A DNA stretch of 64,000 bases from Pyronema omphalodes (lineage: Eukaryota; Ascomycota; Pezizomycetes; Pezizales; Pyronemataceae), in the NCBI GenBank assembly GCA_024516155.1, contig JAJJXM010000051.1:310001-374000 (forward strand), given 5' to 3'. The notes under the pieces were generated by a model. That model had not been told where the DNA came from, searched no databases, and saw only the letters and a list, made by a program, of their open reading frames with translations. Of the stretch, positions 48,088 to 58,819 are shown piece after piece. The position numbers were made by a program, and so were the translations under genes. The first letter of the stretch is position 1. Each line of letters begins with the position of its first letter.

Positions 48088-48250
48088 TTATGCAGGATTC
48101 TCCCCGGAAAGTGCGAAATTTACCAGATATCCCCGTCTATTCAATATGCCCCCCGCTTAGGTGGAGAACACCCGCCTACAGCACCGGGCGCCAAATTTTT
48201 CACATACAGATGTGAGGTCCTTCACCGCCCAGTTATGAATGGCTACTCAA
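48088..48250. repeat. Partial relative of the 50.1-kb inverted-repeat element
   Basis: Shares with the 50.1-kb element the order GGATATTATGCAGGAT (also at its right arm, inverted), ATTCAATAT-CCCC-CGCTT, CAGATGTGAGG and CCTTCACCGCCCAGTTATGA. The final block is nearly identical to 50268-50305. No inverted partner was found nearby. Confidence 0.72.
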
Positions 48251-48439
48251 CCCTAACCTTCTTCTTCAACACCAAGAGATCTCTCTCTTCAATGCCTTAC
48301 ATGTGCCAAACAGGTGTCCCCGGGTTTGTCTTTTTCCAGAATTGCAGAACCAGCAACTATCTGAATCTTTCTTCTTGGTTCGTACAAGATGTGTGCTAAT
48401 TAAAGGGTGGCCTAGCGCTAATTGGAGGAAAACTGCTGC

Positions 48440-48620
48440 CTTCCTTCAAGCGAATTCTTCTCTATCATGTCATAGTCAGGACCCAGGTCAACAACACTTC
48501 CCATTGAGTGAAGCCCTTTGCTAACTTTTCCAATTACTGCCGCTCTAGTGGCACCGTCAAAGCAGTAACCCATCATGGTTGATGGCCGGCGCTCCAACAT
48601 CCCATAGATACACTTTTCAA
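48440..48620. repeat. Diverged third unit of the 275-bp tandem family
   Basis: Collinear, weaker matches to the two units downstream: CAAGCGAA, GGACCCAGGTCAAC (units: GGCCCAGGTTGAC), CTTTGCTAACTTT, CGTCAAAGCAGT-ACCCATCATG, ATAGA-ACTTTTCAAAATTCT. Read on the minus strand the shared part gives a similar peptide around MMGYC/MMGHC. Confidence 0.65.
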
Positions 48621-48746
48621 AATTCTGGGAGTGGTAAAGGGAGTAGCATCAATGGCATACAAGCTTAAACAGTGTGTCTCGCAAAGTGGTTGGTTCTCGT
48701 TGTAAACAACACGGGAAGAAACTTTAACCTTGAATCATGTTCCTCA

Positions 48747-49300
48747 ACATGAATGGCCATAGAGAGGGGGTAACACTTCTCAATATTGCTAGCTACTCAA
48801 GCGAAGTACAAAAGTCGTACCGTATTATGGGCCCAGGTTGACTGCCACCGTCGAATCAGAGAGACTCTTTGCTAACTTTCCCACCATCTGCCTCCATATC
48901 GGCATCGTCAGAGCAGTGACCCATCATTTTCGGTGGCAAATCTTCCCAAACACTATGTAGAGACGTTTTGACATTCCTATAATTGTAGAGTAAAATATGA
49001 GTGTAGTTGTCTCCTAAACATGAATGAATGATCATCGAGAGGGGTTACCATCCCTCAATACTACTAGCCACTCAAGCGAATTACCAAAGTCGTACCGTAT
49101 TATGGGCCCAGGTTGACTGCCACCGTCGAATCAGAGAGACTCTTTGCTAACGTTCCCATCACCTGCCTCCATACCGGCATCGTCAGAGCAGTGGCCCATC
49201 ATGTCCAGTGGCAAATCTTCCCAAACACCATGTAGAGACGTTTTGAAATTGCTCTAATAGTAGAGTACAATATGAATGTGGTTACCTCCATACTTTTTGC
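48747..49300. repeat. Tandem duplication, two units of about 275 bp
   Basis: Unit 1 spans about 48747-49017 and unit 2 about 49018-49300. Homologous points are 275 bp apart: TCGTACCG at 48815 and 49090, GAGACG at 48960 and 49235. A segment of about 60 bp from TCGTACCG to CTTTGCTAAC is identical in both; the rest has scattered substitutions and small indels. Minus-strand translation gives related peptides (SVWEDLPPKMMGHCSDDADM and GVWEDLPLDMMGHCSDDAGM) with the same TGA in both, followed by FDGGSQPGPIIRYDF. This may be a duplicated decayed exon. Confidence 0.9.
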
Positions 49301-50096
49301 AAAGTCTCGGGCTGTCTGTAGGTATGGTTAGTATCGCAATTTGAAATCGTAGAGAAGGATTGCAAATTATCAAGTAGTCAAGAAAAAAGATGAGCAATTA
49401 CCATTGATGGTGGTTTAACGTCAATAATTAGACACGGCCGTCGGATACCAATAGTGGAGGAAAGGTGGAGCTTTGTATGTCTATGGGTGGAAAGAGATGT
49501 TTTGCTGATAGCCTAGTGGAGGGTGTACATATAGGCCGGAGCTCCGGCTAGGCTTTCTCAAATTCACCCTCTTACCTGGGTAACCTTGTCTCTACGTCCA
49601 CTACCGGTAGCCTTGTCCAACTCTTCTCCTCCCTTCCCCATTTTCTTTTCTGTACTGCGCATGCATGTAGCCTAGTACACAGCATTATCGACTATTTCGG
49701 GGTTTGGCACAGCATTTTTTATAAGAATCCTCCATATGTATATAGCATGTTCCAGTGTTTTCCGTTGTCCGATGGGTCCAGTCCGGGATTCCAGGGGAGC
49801 TGGACTACATATCAGTGGTACGTCCGGCACCTCGGACTACAAGCGACAGCAAAATTCGCCGTTGACTACATTCGACTGCTGTCCAAGGAGCAAATACCCA
49901 AGACATAATTCGTGCTGGTCTAGACAGACAGTACCAGTGTACTATTTCAAAAACAACTGGAAGTCCCATTGTCTTTTAGCTACTACGTGGTATTTAGTAT
50001 CATGATGTAGGAAGTTTCTGGGCTGTCTATTGAAGAGTTCTTATTTTATAAATTGCAAAACCAATGTTCAACATTAAAAACAACTTAAATCACAGC
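49301..50096. other. Intergenic sequence, no supported gene
   Basis: Unremarkable sequence with short frames only. The 49736-50005 plus frame has no recognisable motif. Confidence 0.6.
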
Positions 50097-50645
50097 AATT
50101 ATGCAAGATGCCCCTGTCAAGACATCGAAATATCCAAGATACCCCCAAAAGTTTTTTTCTATTTAATATACCCCACGCTTAGATCCACGGCGCCGCACCA
50201 GCCGCGAAGAAGTTTATTCAAAGAGTTTGTTTTTTTCCTTTTTTTTTTTTTTCAAATTTAAAATCCAGATGTGAGGCCCTTCACCGCCCAGTTATGAATG
50301 GCCACTCTGGAGATGCTTGTGGGAAGACAAGGGCATTTGGGGGTCACATGATGGCCCAATCTCTGTCGAATTGACGTTACTGGCATGCTCATCGATGCAC
50401 TTAATAGTTGCTGTTGGAGGTAAGCCTGAAAAGTGTGAGATGAAGAGGAGGACCTTGAAAATCGGTTTAGAACCGAAGAAAATCACGGTGGAAAAAATTG
50501 CGCCTTGAAAAAAACTTGGTCGCGGCACATGCGGCAGGTGCGGTAGAATGGACCCAAGCGGGGGGTATATTGAATAACATTAAGCGGCGGGGGTATCTTG
50601 GATATTTCGATGTCTTGATGGGGGCATCCTGCATAATATCCGTTT
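50097..50645. repeat. Inverted-repeat (MITE-like) element, about 550 bp
   Basis: The left arm (about 50097-50215) and right arm (about 50525-50645) are imperfect inverted repeats of about 110-120 bp. The best-conserved part, a TCAAGACATCGAAATATCCA stretch followed by AGATACCCC, is identical for 29 bp. ATTATGCA lies at both outer ends. The roughly 310-bp interior carries CAGATGTGAGGCCCTTCACC and the CGCCCAGTTATGAATGGC motif shared with 48.2 kb. No coding potential for a transposase was found and no clear target duplication was identified, so the superfamily is unknown. Arm limits are approximate. Confidence 0.78.
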
Positions 50646-51619
50646 ATTGTTTCGTGTTGATGATGAACCAACGGGGAATTGGCCGTGAATCAACGACCTT
50701 AGCTTCAGTTGAGATAGTTAGGGGATCATGACTTATAGCTATTAATATACTTCAGTCAGGTATATATTTCCCGCTGAATTCCGTTGCATTTAATTTCGAT
50801 ATCAGTGGTTTGGTAGGGTTCCTGGTGCTCCAGATGTTTATTGTAACTTGTAAGGATCAATGTTGTTTTTTAACATTTCATTATCTCCCGGATGTTTAAA
50901 GAGAGATATTACGGACAAGATTGACGTTTGGTGGATTTATCAATAGGGTATTTAGGTAATATTTTGTTGGGTGAGTACCGGTAGAGAGATACCACGGGAT
51001 TTCCGAGTTCGCTGCGTATGTGTACATCGAGTGAGATATTTTGTACCTAACGTATACGGAACTACATAGGCAATTGGGGGAAGATGTGCTTAACGGTAAT
51101 TTGTACCTGCTGCCGTTACTCGGCGAAATTTAAAACGCAATAAACTTGAATACGACATCAATGAAGAATGTCGCATAAAGACGGTGAAATTACAGAAAAT
51201 ATACACAGCGAAATGCTATTGATATCGGTTTTACGAAAGCACAGGAAACATCCTGTTATTGAATGCATATGGTTTCACAGAGAGCGATTGAAATGGTGTC
51301 CAAAAAATTAAATTTGAAAGTGCTTTCGACAAAACTACGTTGCGACCAGACCACGATATATTTCGCTTACTTGTAAATTGAATTGTCCCGGGAGCTTTTG
51401 CCAGGCCAAAAAAGAATTGATTCCACAATATCCTATTTCCATCTTGACCCCAAAATCACGACTTTTAAAAAAACCAGGTCTGGAACTATTCTTTTGATAT
51501 TGCAGAATGCACCGGCTGACTCCCAAACACCAAATCAATCAAGCATGAACTTGAGACTCCCGTTTTTATTTTGTAAATCCCGAGGAAAAAAGACAACACC
51601 GTTAAAGAAAAGAACCCAT
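50646..51619. other. Intergenic region downstream of RPL9
   Basis: AT-rich 3' flank, no gene recognised. Confidence 0.65.
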
Positions 51620-52586
51620 TTAGTCAGACTCGACGATGTTTCCGCGCTCAGAGACGTAGATACCGTCCAAGAACTATTGCCAATGTTAGGAGAGTACGAA
51701 TAATAGGAAATTGGTCAACACATACCTTACGGATATCCTTGTTGCGGACTCTGCAGATCTGCTGGATGTCGGCAGCGGACTGAGAGACGTTCTCAAGGGA
51801 GTTTCCGGAAAGGACGATCTCGTCCTTAACGTTGGTGGAGGTCTCAACCTCAACACCAGGAAGGAGGGTGACACGACGGACGATCTTCTCTCCCAAGAAG
51901 TTACTGCACAAGAAGTTAGCTTAGCTGTTCTAGCATAACTTCGTCGTGACCGAAATGCGCTGAAGTGACATGACACAGTTTGCATCAAGCACCAAAACAG
52001 GCTTCCGATCCCGCCCCGGAATATGTGGCGACTAACCGGACCTCGACGACGGGGGTTCCATCAACGGACTCAATGTTGACGTTGATGGGGAAATGGGCGT
52101 AGACGTAACGCATCTTGTACTTGTATCCGCGGGTGACACCGGTGATCAAGTTCTCGATGAGGGTGCGGACGGTACGGAGGGAGGCGATGCTCTTGCGGAC
52201 TCCATGGTGGAGCTCGATGGAGATCTGGTTGGCTCCCTTGGGGACGAAAGAGACGGCAAGGTGCTTAAGGTCCTTGACGAGCTTTCCACGGGGTCCGGTA
52301 ACTGTGACGACGCGGGACTTGATGGAGACGGAGACTGAAATATAACAATCAGTCAGCACTCCGTTTCTTACTCCGCACGCGATTTCCCAATTTCCTCCAA
52401 TTTTTCCTCCTCTTCTCCTGTGAATCTACGAAGCTTGCGCGGCTCCGCAAAATCCCAGCATGTAGTTTCCTCCAATTTTTCCCAATTCCACCGAGAAATC
52501 GTTTTTTCGTACGTCGGGACGGAATTTCGGGAGAACTCACCGCCCTCAGGGATCGTCAAGAGCTCGCTGCTGTGGAGGTACTTCAT
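51620..52586 (-). CDS. RPL9: 60S ribosomal protein L9 (uL6)
   Basis: Large-subunit ribosomal protein near the sarcin-ricin loop and the stalk base. Exons: 52541-52586, 52037-52334, 51726-51903, 51620-51673 (191 aa, family length). The N-terminus is [15 protein letters not shown], then [17 protein letters not shown]. The highly conserved [20 protein letters not shown] lies in exon 2. [25 protein letters not shown] and [13 protein letters not shown] are in exon 3, and [17 protein letters not shown] closes the protein. Splice sites are GTGAGT, GTTAGT and GTATGT donors with good acceptors. It shares the minus strand with four further housekeeping genes upstream but is separately spaced. Confidence 0.97.
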
Positions 52587-53320
52587 CGTGGCGAGGGGTT
52601 GTCGTGGGTTGTCGGGAGGGCGTCGTAGGCGTTCGTTATTCGGTAAATCCGTATGATTGAGAATTGGCGCTGAGTTCACCACGGGGTTGGTGCGCGCAAC
52701 CCAAAAAGGAAAAAGTAGTCTCAGGGTTTCGACCCTAAACGCTAAAATAGCCCACACAACGCACTGCAACCGCCCACACCACACAAACTTTACTGGTGCA
52801 ACCGCAGTGGCAACGCGCAAAAATGTAAAAATAATCGTTATTCTCGCTTAAATACACTTTGTGGATTCTTTTCACGAAGGAATTCGAAGTTAAATTCCAA
52901 TTTAAAATTGTAACTCTGTAAAATTCCACCTTAGGAAAGGTCAGAGAACGTTAGGAATGCATCGCTAGTTCTACCGTAGGGCTGAAAACTAGCGCACGGG
53001 TGATTTCCGGGGTCTGTCGGGTCTGTCACGATCGAACCGGGAACGGACAAGACTTGCTGCAGGACTTCCAGTCCGACCCGATTCGTTTCTGAGTTTAACG
53101 CTGAACATTTATCGCTTGCGCTTTCCGAGGTGTGGGTGCGGTGTGTACAACCTCAAATTGCACGTTCCCAAGATGCGAATTACCACGAATTATAATGTAT
53201 TATGGCAGACGGGATTCTCTAAGCCCGTCTATCCCCGCCTTTCCATGGACTTCTCTTGCGTGTGGGTTTAACCAGCATACATCTAATTGAAGCCCTCCCA
53301 AAATCATACCAAAAGATTCT
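52587..53320. other. RPL9 promoter side / TFIIIC 3' flank
   Basis: About 730 bp between co-oriented minus-strand genes. No gene or repeat recognised; a tRNA-like B box was looked for near 53030 and rejected. Confidence 0.65.
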
Positions 53321-55882
53321 TCAACTATCCTCAGCCCAAAACCTTCCTCCGCAATGCAAACACGCTTCCCAACTTGCCCAAACTGCCTTTAGCAATCCCG
53401 TCCGTGTAACTCCCTCTTGATGGCTGCCCAATACCATTCGACAGCACACTCCACACTCCCTAGTTGCCATCGGGTCTGTAATTGGTAAGAAAGTCATAGC
53501 ACATCTCGAGAATCTATGCCCATTTGTACACTCCGCAATCCTCAAATCCCTCCAAATCATTCCCTGCGCGCAAATTCTACACTTCTCGAACTTACTAACG
53601 AAACCACTACTACCAATATCAGCCACAGAGGGTTCCTCCTTGCGAGTACGGATATCAATGATATTCAGTTCTGGATTGAAGTCGATATCCTCTGGTGTGT
53701 GTTCATCCAACCATTTGAAAGCCTGCTTTGAAAGTTCCAATATTCCAGGGATACGGTAAAGACCCATAATTCCCACACAAGCCATTGAATAAAGAATACG
53801 CTTAGACTGATCATCTTTGCAGAGGTGACGGGGTGCTCGAAGAACAGTAATAATAGATGCCCCGATGATATATGGGTTCTCCGGGATCGCTAAAGGCCGC
53901 TTTTCTAGGAGTTTTAGACAAGATAAATAGCGATGCGCATTGCCTGTTCTTTCAAGGAGAACATGTTTAGCCAGAAATTCGTTGACATCCTCGCCTTCTG
54001 TGTATTTTATGGCATCCGGATTGAACTCCTCTGTCACGCCTGCAGATGTTACTGTAAAAATACGGTTACTGTAGACTTCTCCGAGTGCTTGTGCCTCTTG
54101 GATCATTGATTCTGTAGCGATCGTGGTGGGGTTGGGCATTTTTCCATTGGGATAGAAGCTCAGTCTACTCCAAGATCCACTTGAACCGGGTGTGGTTCCA
54201 AATAGTATAGAAGTCTTTTCGTTGTTTCCGGTGATATACTCTAGACTGTCTTTAGGATGGAGACTGGCGACAACGGCCGTGATACCACCCAGAGGTGATA
54301 CGGCAAGGCCATACCCCCGAATAGAAGCACAGGGGATATCGTATTCTTCCATGTAATCTTGCTTCATTTCTGCAAGTACTGAAGGCCAGGTTGAAGCCTG
54401 AATTCGTAATTCTTCGTCGGTAGGTACCTCGGTCATAGACACATCTCCAGCTGCATCTTGTGCTGGGGATTGGATGGTGGATGCTGAGATAGGACTTGAT
54501 GCGATGTCGGCGGAAACGGTGCAGGTAATAACTTGCGATCTACCTTTTACTGTGAGTGTCTGTAGTATAACTGTGTCAGGAGTTTCGGAGGGTGCAAATG
54601 CGAGACCTGATTGTCAATAATGATTAGTCATTTGGTCCATGATGCAATAATACAATGGATAGATACCTGAAATCGGCTCGAGAAAGTCATTTTTAAAGTC
54701 AATAGTCTGCTTGATTTGTCTATCCTTGCCAAAGGTAACAATTGTTGACCGTGTCTGAACTGCATATGCCAACACTATCTGATCTCCGATGACCTCCGAC
54801 ACAAAGGCCAGTGACCAGACCGGATGCCGCTCAGATATTGCCTTTCCAATGGGCCCAAATGGTTCCCCTTCTACGGCAATTTTAGGAGAATTTAAATCTC
54901 CCATATCCATGGTTATCGTCGATACCATTATCATTCCATTCCAAGAATAAGCTAAAAATGCCCAGTCTACACCATAATATTAGCCCATATTTCAAACCTT
55001 GGAAAAATAACCCCACATTTTTTATCCTCATAATGTACCCAAGGACTCCATTTTATGTTACTAACGTGTGTTAATCTCTCTCCCAAATATTTCGCCACAT
55101 TCTCTTCCGCAAAGGGAACAAAGTGACCAACAATCTCTTTCTTATCGTACGAAACCCTTTCCACCGTAAACATATTAGCATATCCAAATCATAAAAAGCA
55201 ATAGAGCGGAGAAAAAGAAACCTAAACAATACAATCTCCAAATAATCATTCGCCAGCGCAACAAGAGATTCTCCCCATCTATTCCCCTCTGTAACACAAG
55301 CCTGACTCCACGCCATTCCCATGCATCTAGCCCTCAACCTCTTCCTCCAAGCCTTTTCCATAACCTTTTCATCACCCTCTGGTAGCCCATCATAATCCGC
55401 CAACATCGGAGTAAGATCATGTACAACCCTCATATCATCACTCATGCGGCCAACCGGTTCAAAGATATAAATCTTATAATTCGTGCTAACGACAGCCAAA
55501 AGCGATTTTCGATACCGGGAGAGTCCTAATGGAGACCATGCTATGATCCTTCCATAACCTGGACCTTGTTCTTCGCCGATAGAGTAGATAGGAGCTGGGG
55601 CCGGTGGGATTTCTTCTTCCATGGCGTCGATTATTAGTTGTCGCATGTTCGCGCGCAGGATATGGAAGTTTTGTTTTGTAACTCTTTGGCCGGCTTGCGG
55701 GATTTTGGGGTACTGCGCAAATACACCATCTATCAGTCGTCTGCAAAAGTAGAGAAAAATCATGTGCGACTGACGAGAATTACGACATCTTCGCCGGAGA
55801 TGATGGCGAGAGCTCCCTCAGGGCTCCAAGAGAGACAGTTTATAACGGTTGGGAGAAGCTTTAGGCGTACGGTTTTCAGCAT
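53321..55882 (-). CDS. TFIIIC subunit (delta-type N-terminal domain plus zf-TFIIIC), 774 aa
   Basis: Part of the Pol III general factor TFIIIC that binds tRNA-gene A/B boxes. Exons: 55775-55882, 55222-55712, 55017-55156, 54667-54966, 53321-54606. The N-terminal half looks like a WD-type propeller (VINCLSWSPEGALAIISGED, VVIL, GRIIAWSPLGLSRYRKSLLA, NIKWSPW, HPVWSLAFVSEVIGDQIVLA), as in the TFIIIC-delta family. The C-terminus is the zinc-binding region: FEKCRICAQGMIWRDLRIAE, CTNGHRFSRCAMTFLPI, RECGVCCRMVL and ACLHCGGRFW. The protein corresponds to the Sfc9-type subunit; I give no symbol because naming differs between species. The donor after exon 3 (GTGGGG, 50-nt intron) is weak but is the only one that keeps the frame. 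Confidence 0.85.
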
Positions 55883-56151
55883 GATGGTGGGGCGGGTCGC
55901 GTCGGGGCGTGGAGGCGATGGAATAACGCGGGGTGACGCGGGGTGCACTTTTCTCGCTTGGTGCGAGTCGCGACGGGATGGGCCGCGATATGATGTAACC
56001 GCACAGGTGTTTTTCACCGATGAGCACGAGTAGAATAGATAGAGTTATTGAGAACCCAAAAATTGACAATTGACCGTACAAAGTAAAGAAAACCATTAAT
56101 ACGCCTAACTACCATCGCTAATTCAGCAGAAAAAGCACTGTAAATGATTAT

Positions 56152-57847
56152 TTAAAGTTCATCCTTGACCTTGACCTTCTCCTCAACCTTCTCCTTAACT
56201 TCCTCGGCCTTGTCGACAACCTTTTCCTTGACCTCCTCAACCTTCTCAGCGACCTTCTCAGCAACATTTTCGGTCTTCTTCTCATCAGTCTTCTTCTCTC
56301 CCTTAGGCGCCTCAGTTTCAGGCTCGGGTTCAGGCCGGCGATCGTAAATATCGATCATATCCTGAGGAAGGGGCACCTTAGTACCCTCGCCCATCTTAAT
56401 CTCATCCAACCAAGTCATGATAGACTTGGAGCTTTCAATGTCTCCAGTAAACTTCCTGTACCAACCTCTGTGGCTGACAGCAATCAATTGAGGCTTGGTG
56501 TCATCAAGCTCAAGCATAGTGGTCATGATCTTAGCCAAAGCATCATCCTTGTAGACTCTCCAGACCTGGAAGGTGTGAGGAGGAGGACGGCTCTCGAGGG
56601 TAGCGTAGGCCTCAACCAATCCGTCAGAGGGAGCGTCAGCAATGTTAACAATGCAAGTCTTCGTCTTCTTTTCGAGACAGGCAGCGTAGAGTACATCGAC
56701 TCCGGAAAAGATGGGGACTTCAGGCTTAGCTAGGTTGAAGTTAGCTTATGACAATTCGTATATGGGGGAGGTATGACCTACCCTTCTCGGTAGGCTTAGG
56801 TGCAACGCTGGAGCTGGAAGAAGTAGCAGCAGTCTTGCTAGAGCTGGAGCTAGAGCTGGACTCCTCCTCAGTTCCAACAGCAGCCCAAGGATCCTTCTTA
56901 GGCTCCTGGAACTCCTTGAAGAAATTAAAGAGCTGCTGCTGCTTCAACTCTCCCTCGTAGACAACGCCCTCCTTCTCACCGCCGGGAAGCATCACGATGG
57001 TGGGAAACTTCTCGACTCCGAACTTCTCGGCCATTGCCTTCTCAGAGTTAGGGATTTGAGCGAACTGGATAACGTCAATGAATTCGATAGCCAAGCTCTT
57101 CCAGAGTGGGCTAGGCTTCGCTTTGTTGGTGAACAGAATCGCCTTTGCGGTCTCGTTCTTGTTTGCGAGGAACTCTTCGAAGGTAGTATCGGTAAGACGC
57201 TTGACATGGTCGGGGATACGCTTCGTGATCTGGTCGGAGATAGCTTTGGCAGTGCGCTCTCCCATGTAATCTGCGTAGTTAAACATTTTCGTCAGCTTTC
57301 CGTAACGCACGCAAGACCCGTAACTTGTAACCAGGAGCATCTTACCTTCGACAATCGGCTTCCCCTTCTTCTTACTCGGCTTGAAGATTTTAATAGTTGG
57401 GAAGCCCTGAACTCCATACTCTCCGCAGGTTCTCTTATTGGTCTCCTCATCACAATCAATCGCCGCAACCTTCACGATTCCCTTCAAAGACTCTGCAAGC
57501 TTCGCATAGCTTGGCTTTAGTTTCTGACAATGACCACACCATGGGGCAACGAATCTGTACAAGATGTTAGACGCGACAGGAGCTTCGTTTAAGAGGAATT
57601 GAGTTCCTTACGCGACAACCTATTTCGGAGGGGTAATTAGCTTTAGCTTTCGATATGAGATCATGAGATAGGGAATGGAACTGGAACTGTCATTGGTACT
57701 TACAGCAGCATTTCTAGAGTCCAAGATCTCCTTCTTAAAGTTGTTCTTATCCACATTCAAGACCGGTGAGTTCTTTCCATAAAACGCAGCATCTACGGAT
57801 CCCCAAAAGAGGAGGGCAGTAACCGCAATATTCCTCAACGAAACCAT
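56152..57847 (-). CDS. ER protein disulfide isomerase-like protein with CGHC site and KDEL (475 aa)
   Basis: Forms and rearranges disulfides in the ER lumen. Exons: 57704-57847, 57612-57619 (8 nt), 57346-57554, 56782-57270, 56152-56729. Residues 1-20 (MVSLRNIAVTALLFWGSVDA) are a signal peptide. The thioredoxin domain has VVAFVAPWCGHCQKLKPSYA with Cys57 and Cys60, AAIDCDEETNK and the cis-Pro segment GVQGFPTIKIF. A second, inactive thioredoxin-like domain (IPNSEKAMAEKFGVEKFPTI) has no CXXC. A poly-Ser linker joins it to a third region (CIVNIADAPSDGLVEAYATL, HRGWYRKFTG). A long Lys/Glu helix (VAEKVEEVKEKVVDKAEEVK) leads to the C-terminal KDEL retrieval signal. It resembles fungal Mpd1/P5-type PDIs with one catalytic site. 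Confidence 0.93.
57612..57619 (-). other. 8-nt microexon of the PDI gene
   Basis: GTTGTCGC, flanked by AAATAG upstream and GTAAGG downstream on the minus strand. It supplies the Val-Val-Ala preceding the FVAPWCGHC active-site segment, which the family needs. Confidence 0.88.
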
Positions 57848-58819
57848 TGTATGTAAATCCCAAAGACGGGGCTTTAAAAACGAAAACAAAAAAAACGAAT
57901 GCAAGTGAGTTGAAGCTTCTCTCAAGCTTGATGCGCGTTGCGGGGCGTATGGACTGTAGTTGGTGGGATAGCTTTAGGGTGACTTGTGTAGGGTATGTAA
58001 GGGAGCTCTGTTAGCTCTTATGTAGTCAGGATCTGGCCAGTCTTAAATTCGCCTGGTGCCCGGTTCCGGTCTTGAGGCCACTCTGGAATGTTCATGATGG
58101 AAAACACGTGATTTTACTCCTTCCATCCAAAGGCTGTCCTCCTCCCCCAGCTAGGGGGCTTTAGCGTGGAAGTGTACGACGCGAGAGGAATCTTGGCGTT
58201 GTGGGATATTGCACGGGGTGCCCCGCAAACCGCTTGCTGTACTTCATGAGATGAGGCCCAACCGAAGTCATCGAGCCAGGGAATAAAATAGCTGCATCAA
58301 TGATATCCTTTTTATCACCTCAGTCCTGACAAATATCTGAATTGAGATCGTTCTAATCTACCGGTTAATTTTAGAAGTACTGTACAGCTTAAATGATTAG
58401 TTATCTTGGCACCATATCAGCATCATGTTAAGTTAAGACTGAAACCTTCATGACACCTTGCCAACCATCAAAGGTTTATCGGTTCTTGATTTTGGGGTTA
58501 TTTTTTCTGTTAGGCCGAGAATACAGAAATTGAAGATTATATTTTCCACAATAAGCGTATTGTACAGAATCCTTGTATATAGATATCTGTAATCGACGAG
58601 TAGTCCACATTATATTTTCCGGTCTCACTAGTCTTGATATTTACGGCAAAGTTTTGACAAGTTCATATAGAAAGCACATAACTTGGCAAAACCAGGGGTT
58701 ATGAGAAATGTATCCCCAGAATCTATTAATCCACTCCCTCAATTGTAAAATAACACCATGATATCCGCTTCTCATCTCGCATAACAAAGCATATACAGTT
58801 TCACTACGCCATTACACAT
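57848..58819. other. Intergenic region PDI-ARP2
   Basis: PDI promoter side and ARP2 3' flank. No gene recognised. Confidence 0.65.

Noticed and set aside
53010..53060. Possible tRNA B box (GGTTCGAT) near 53035
   Set aside because: The half-palindrome needed for the T arm is absent and no A box or acceptor stem pairs with it. No tRNA or 5S gene was identified anywhere in the window by eye.
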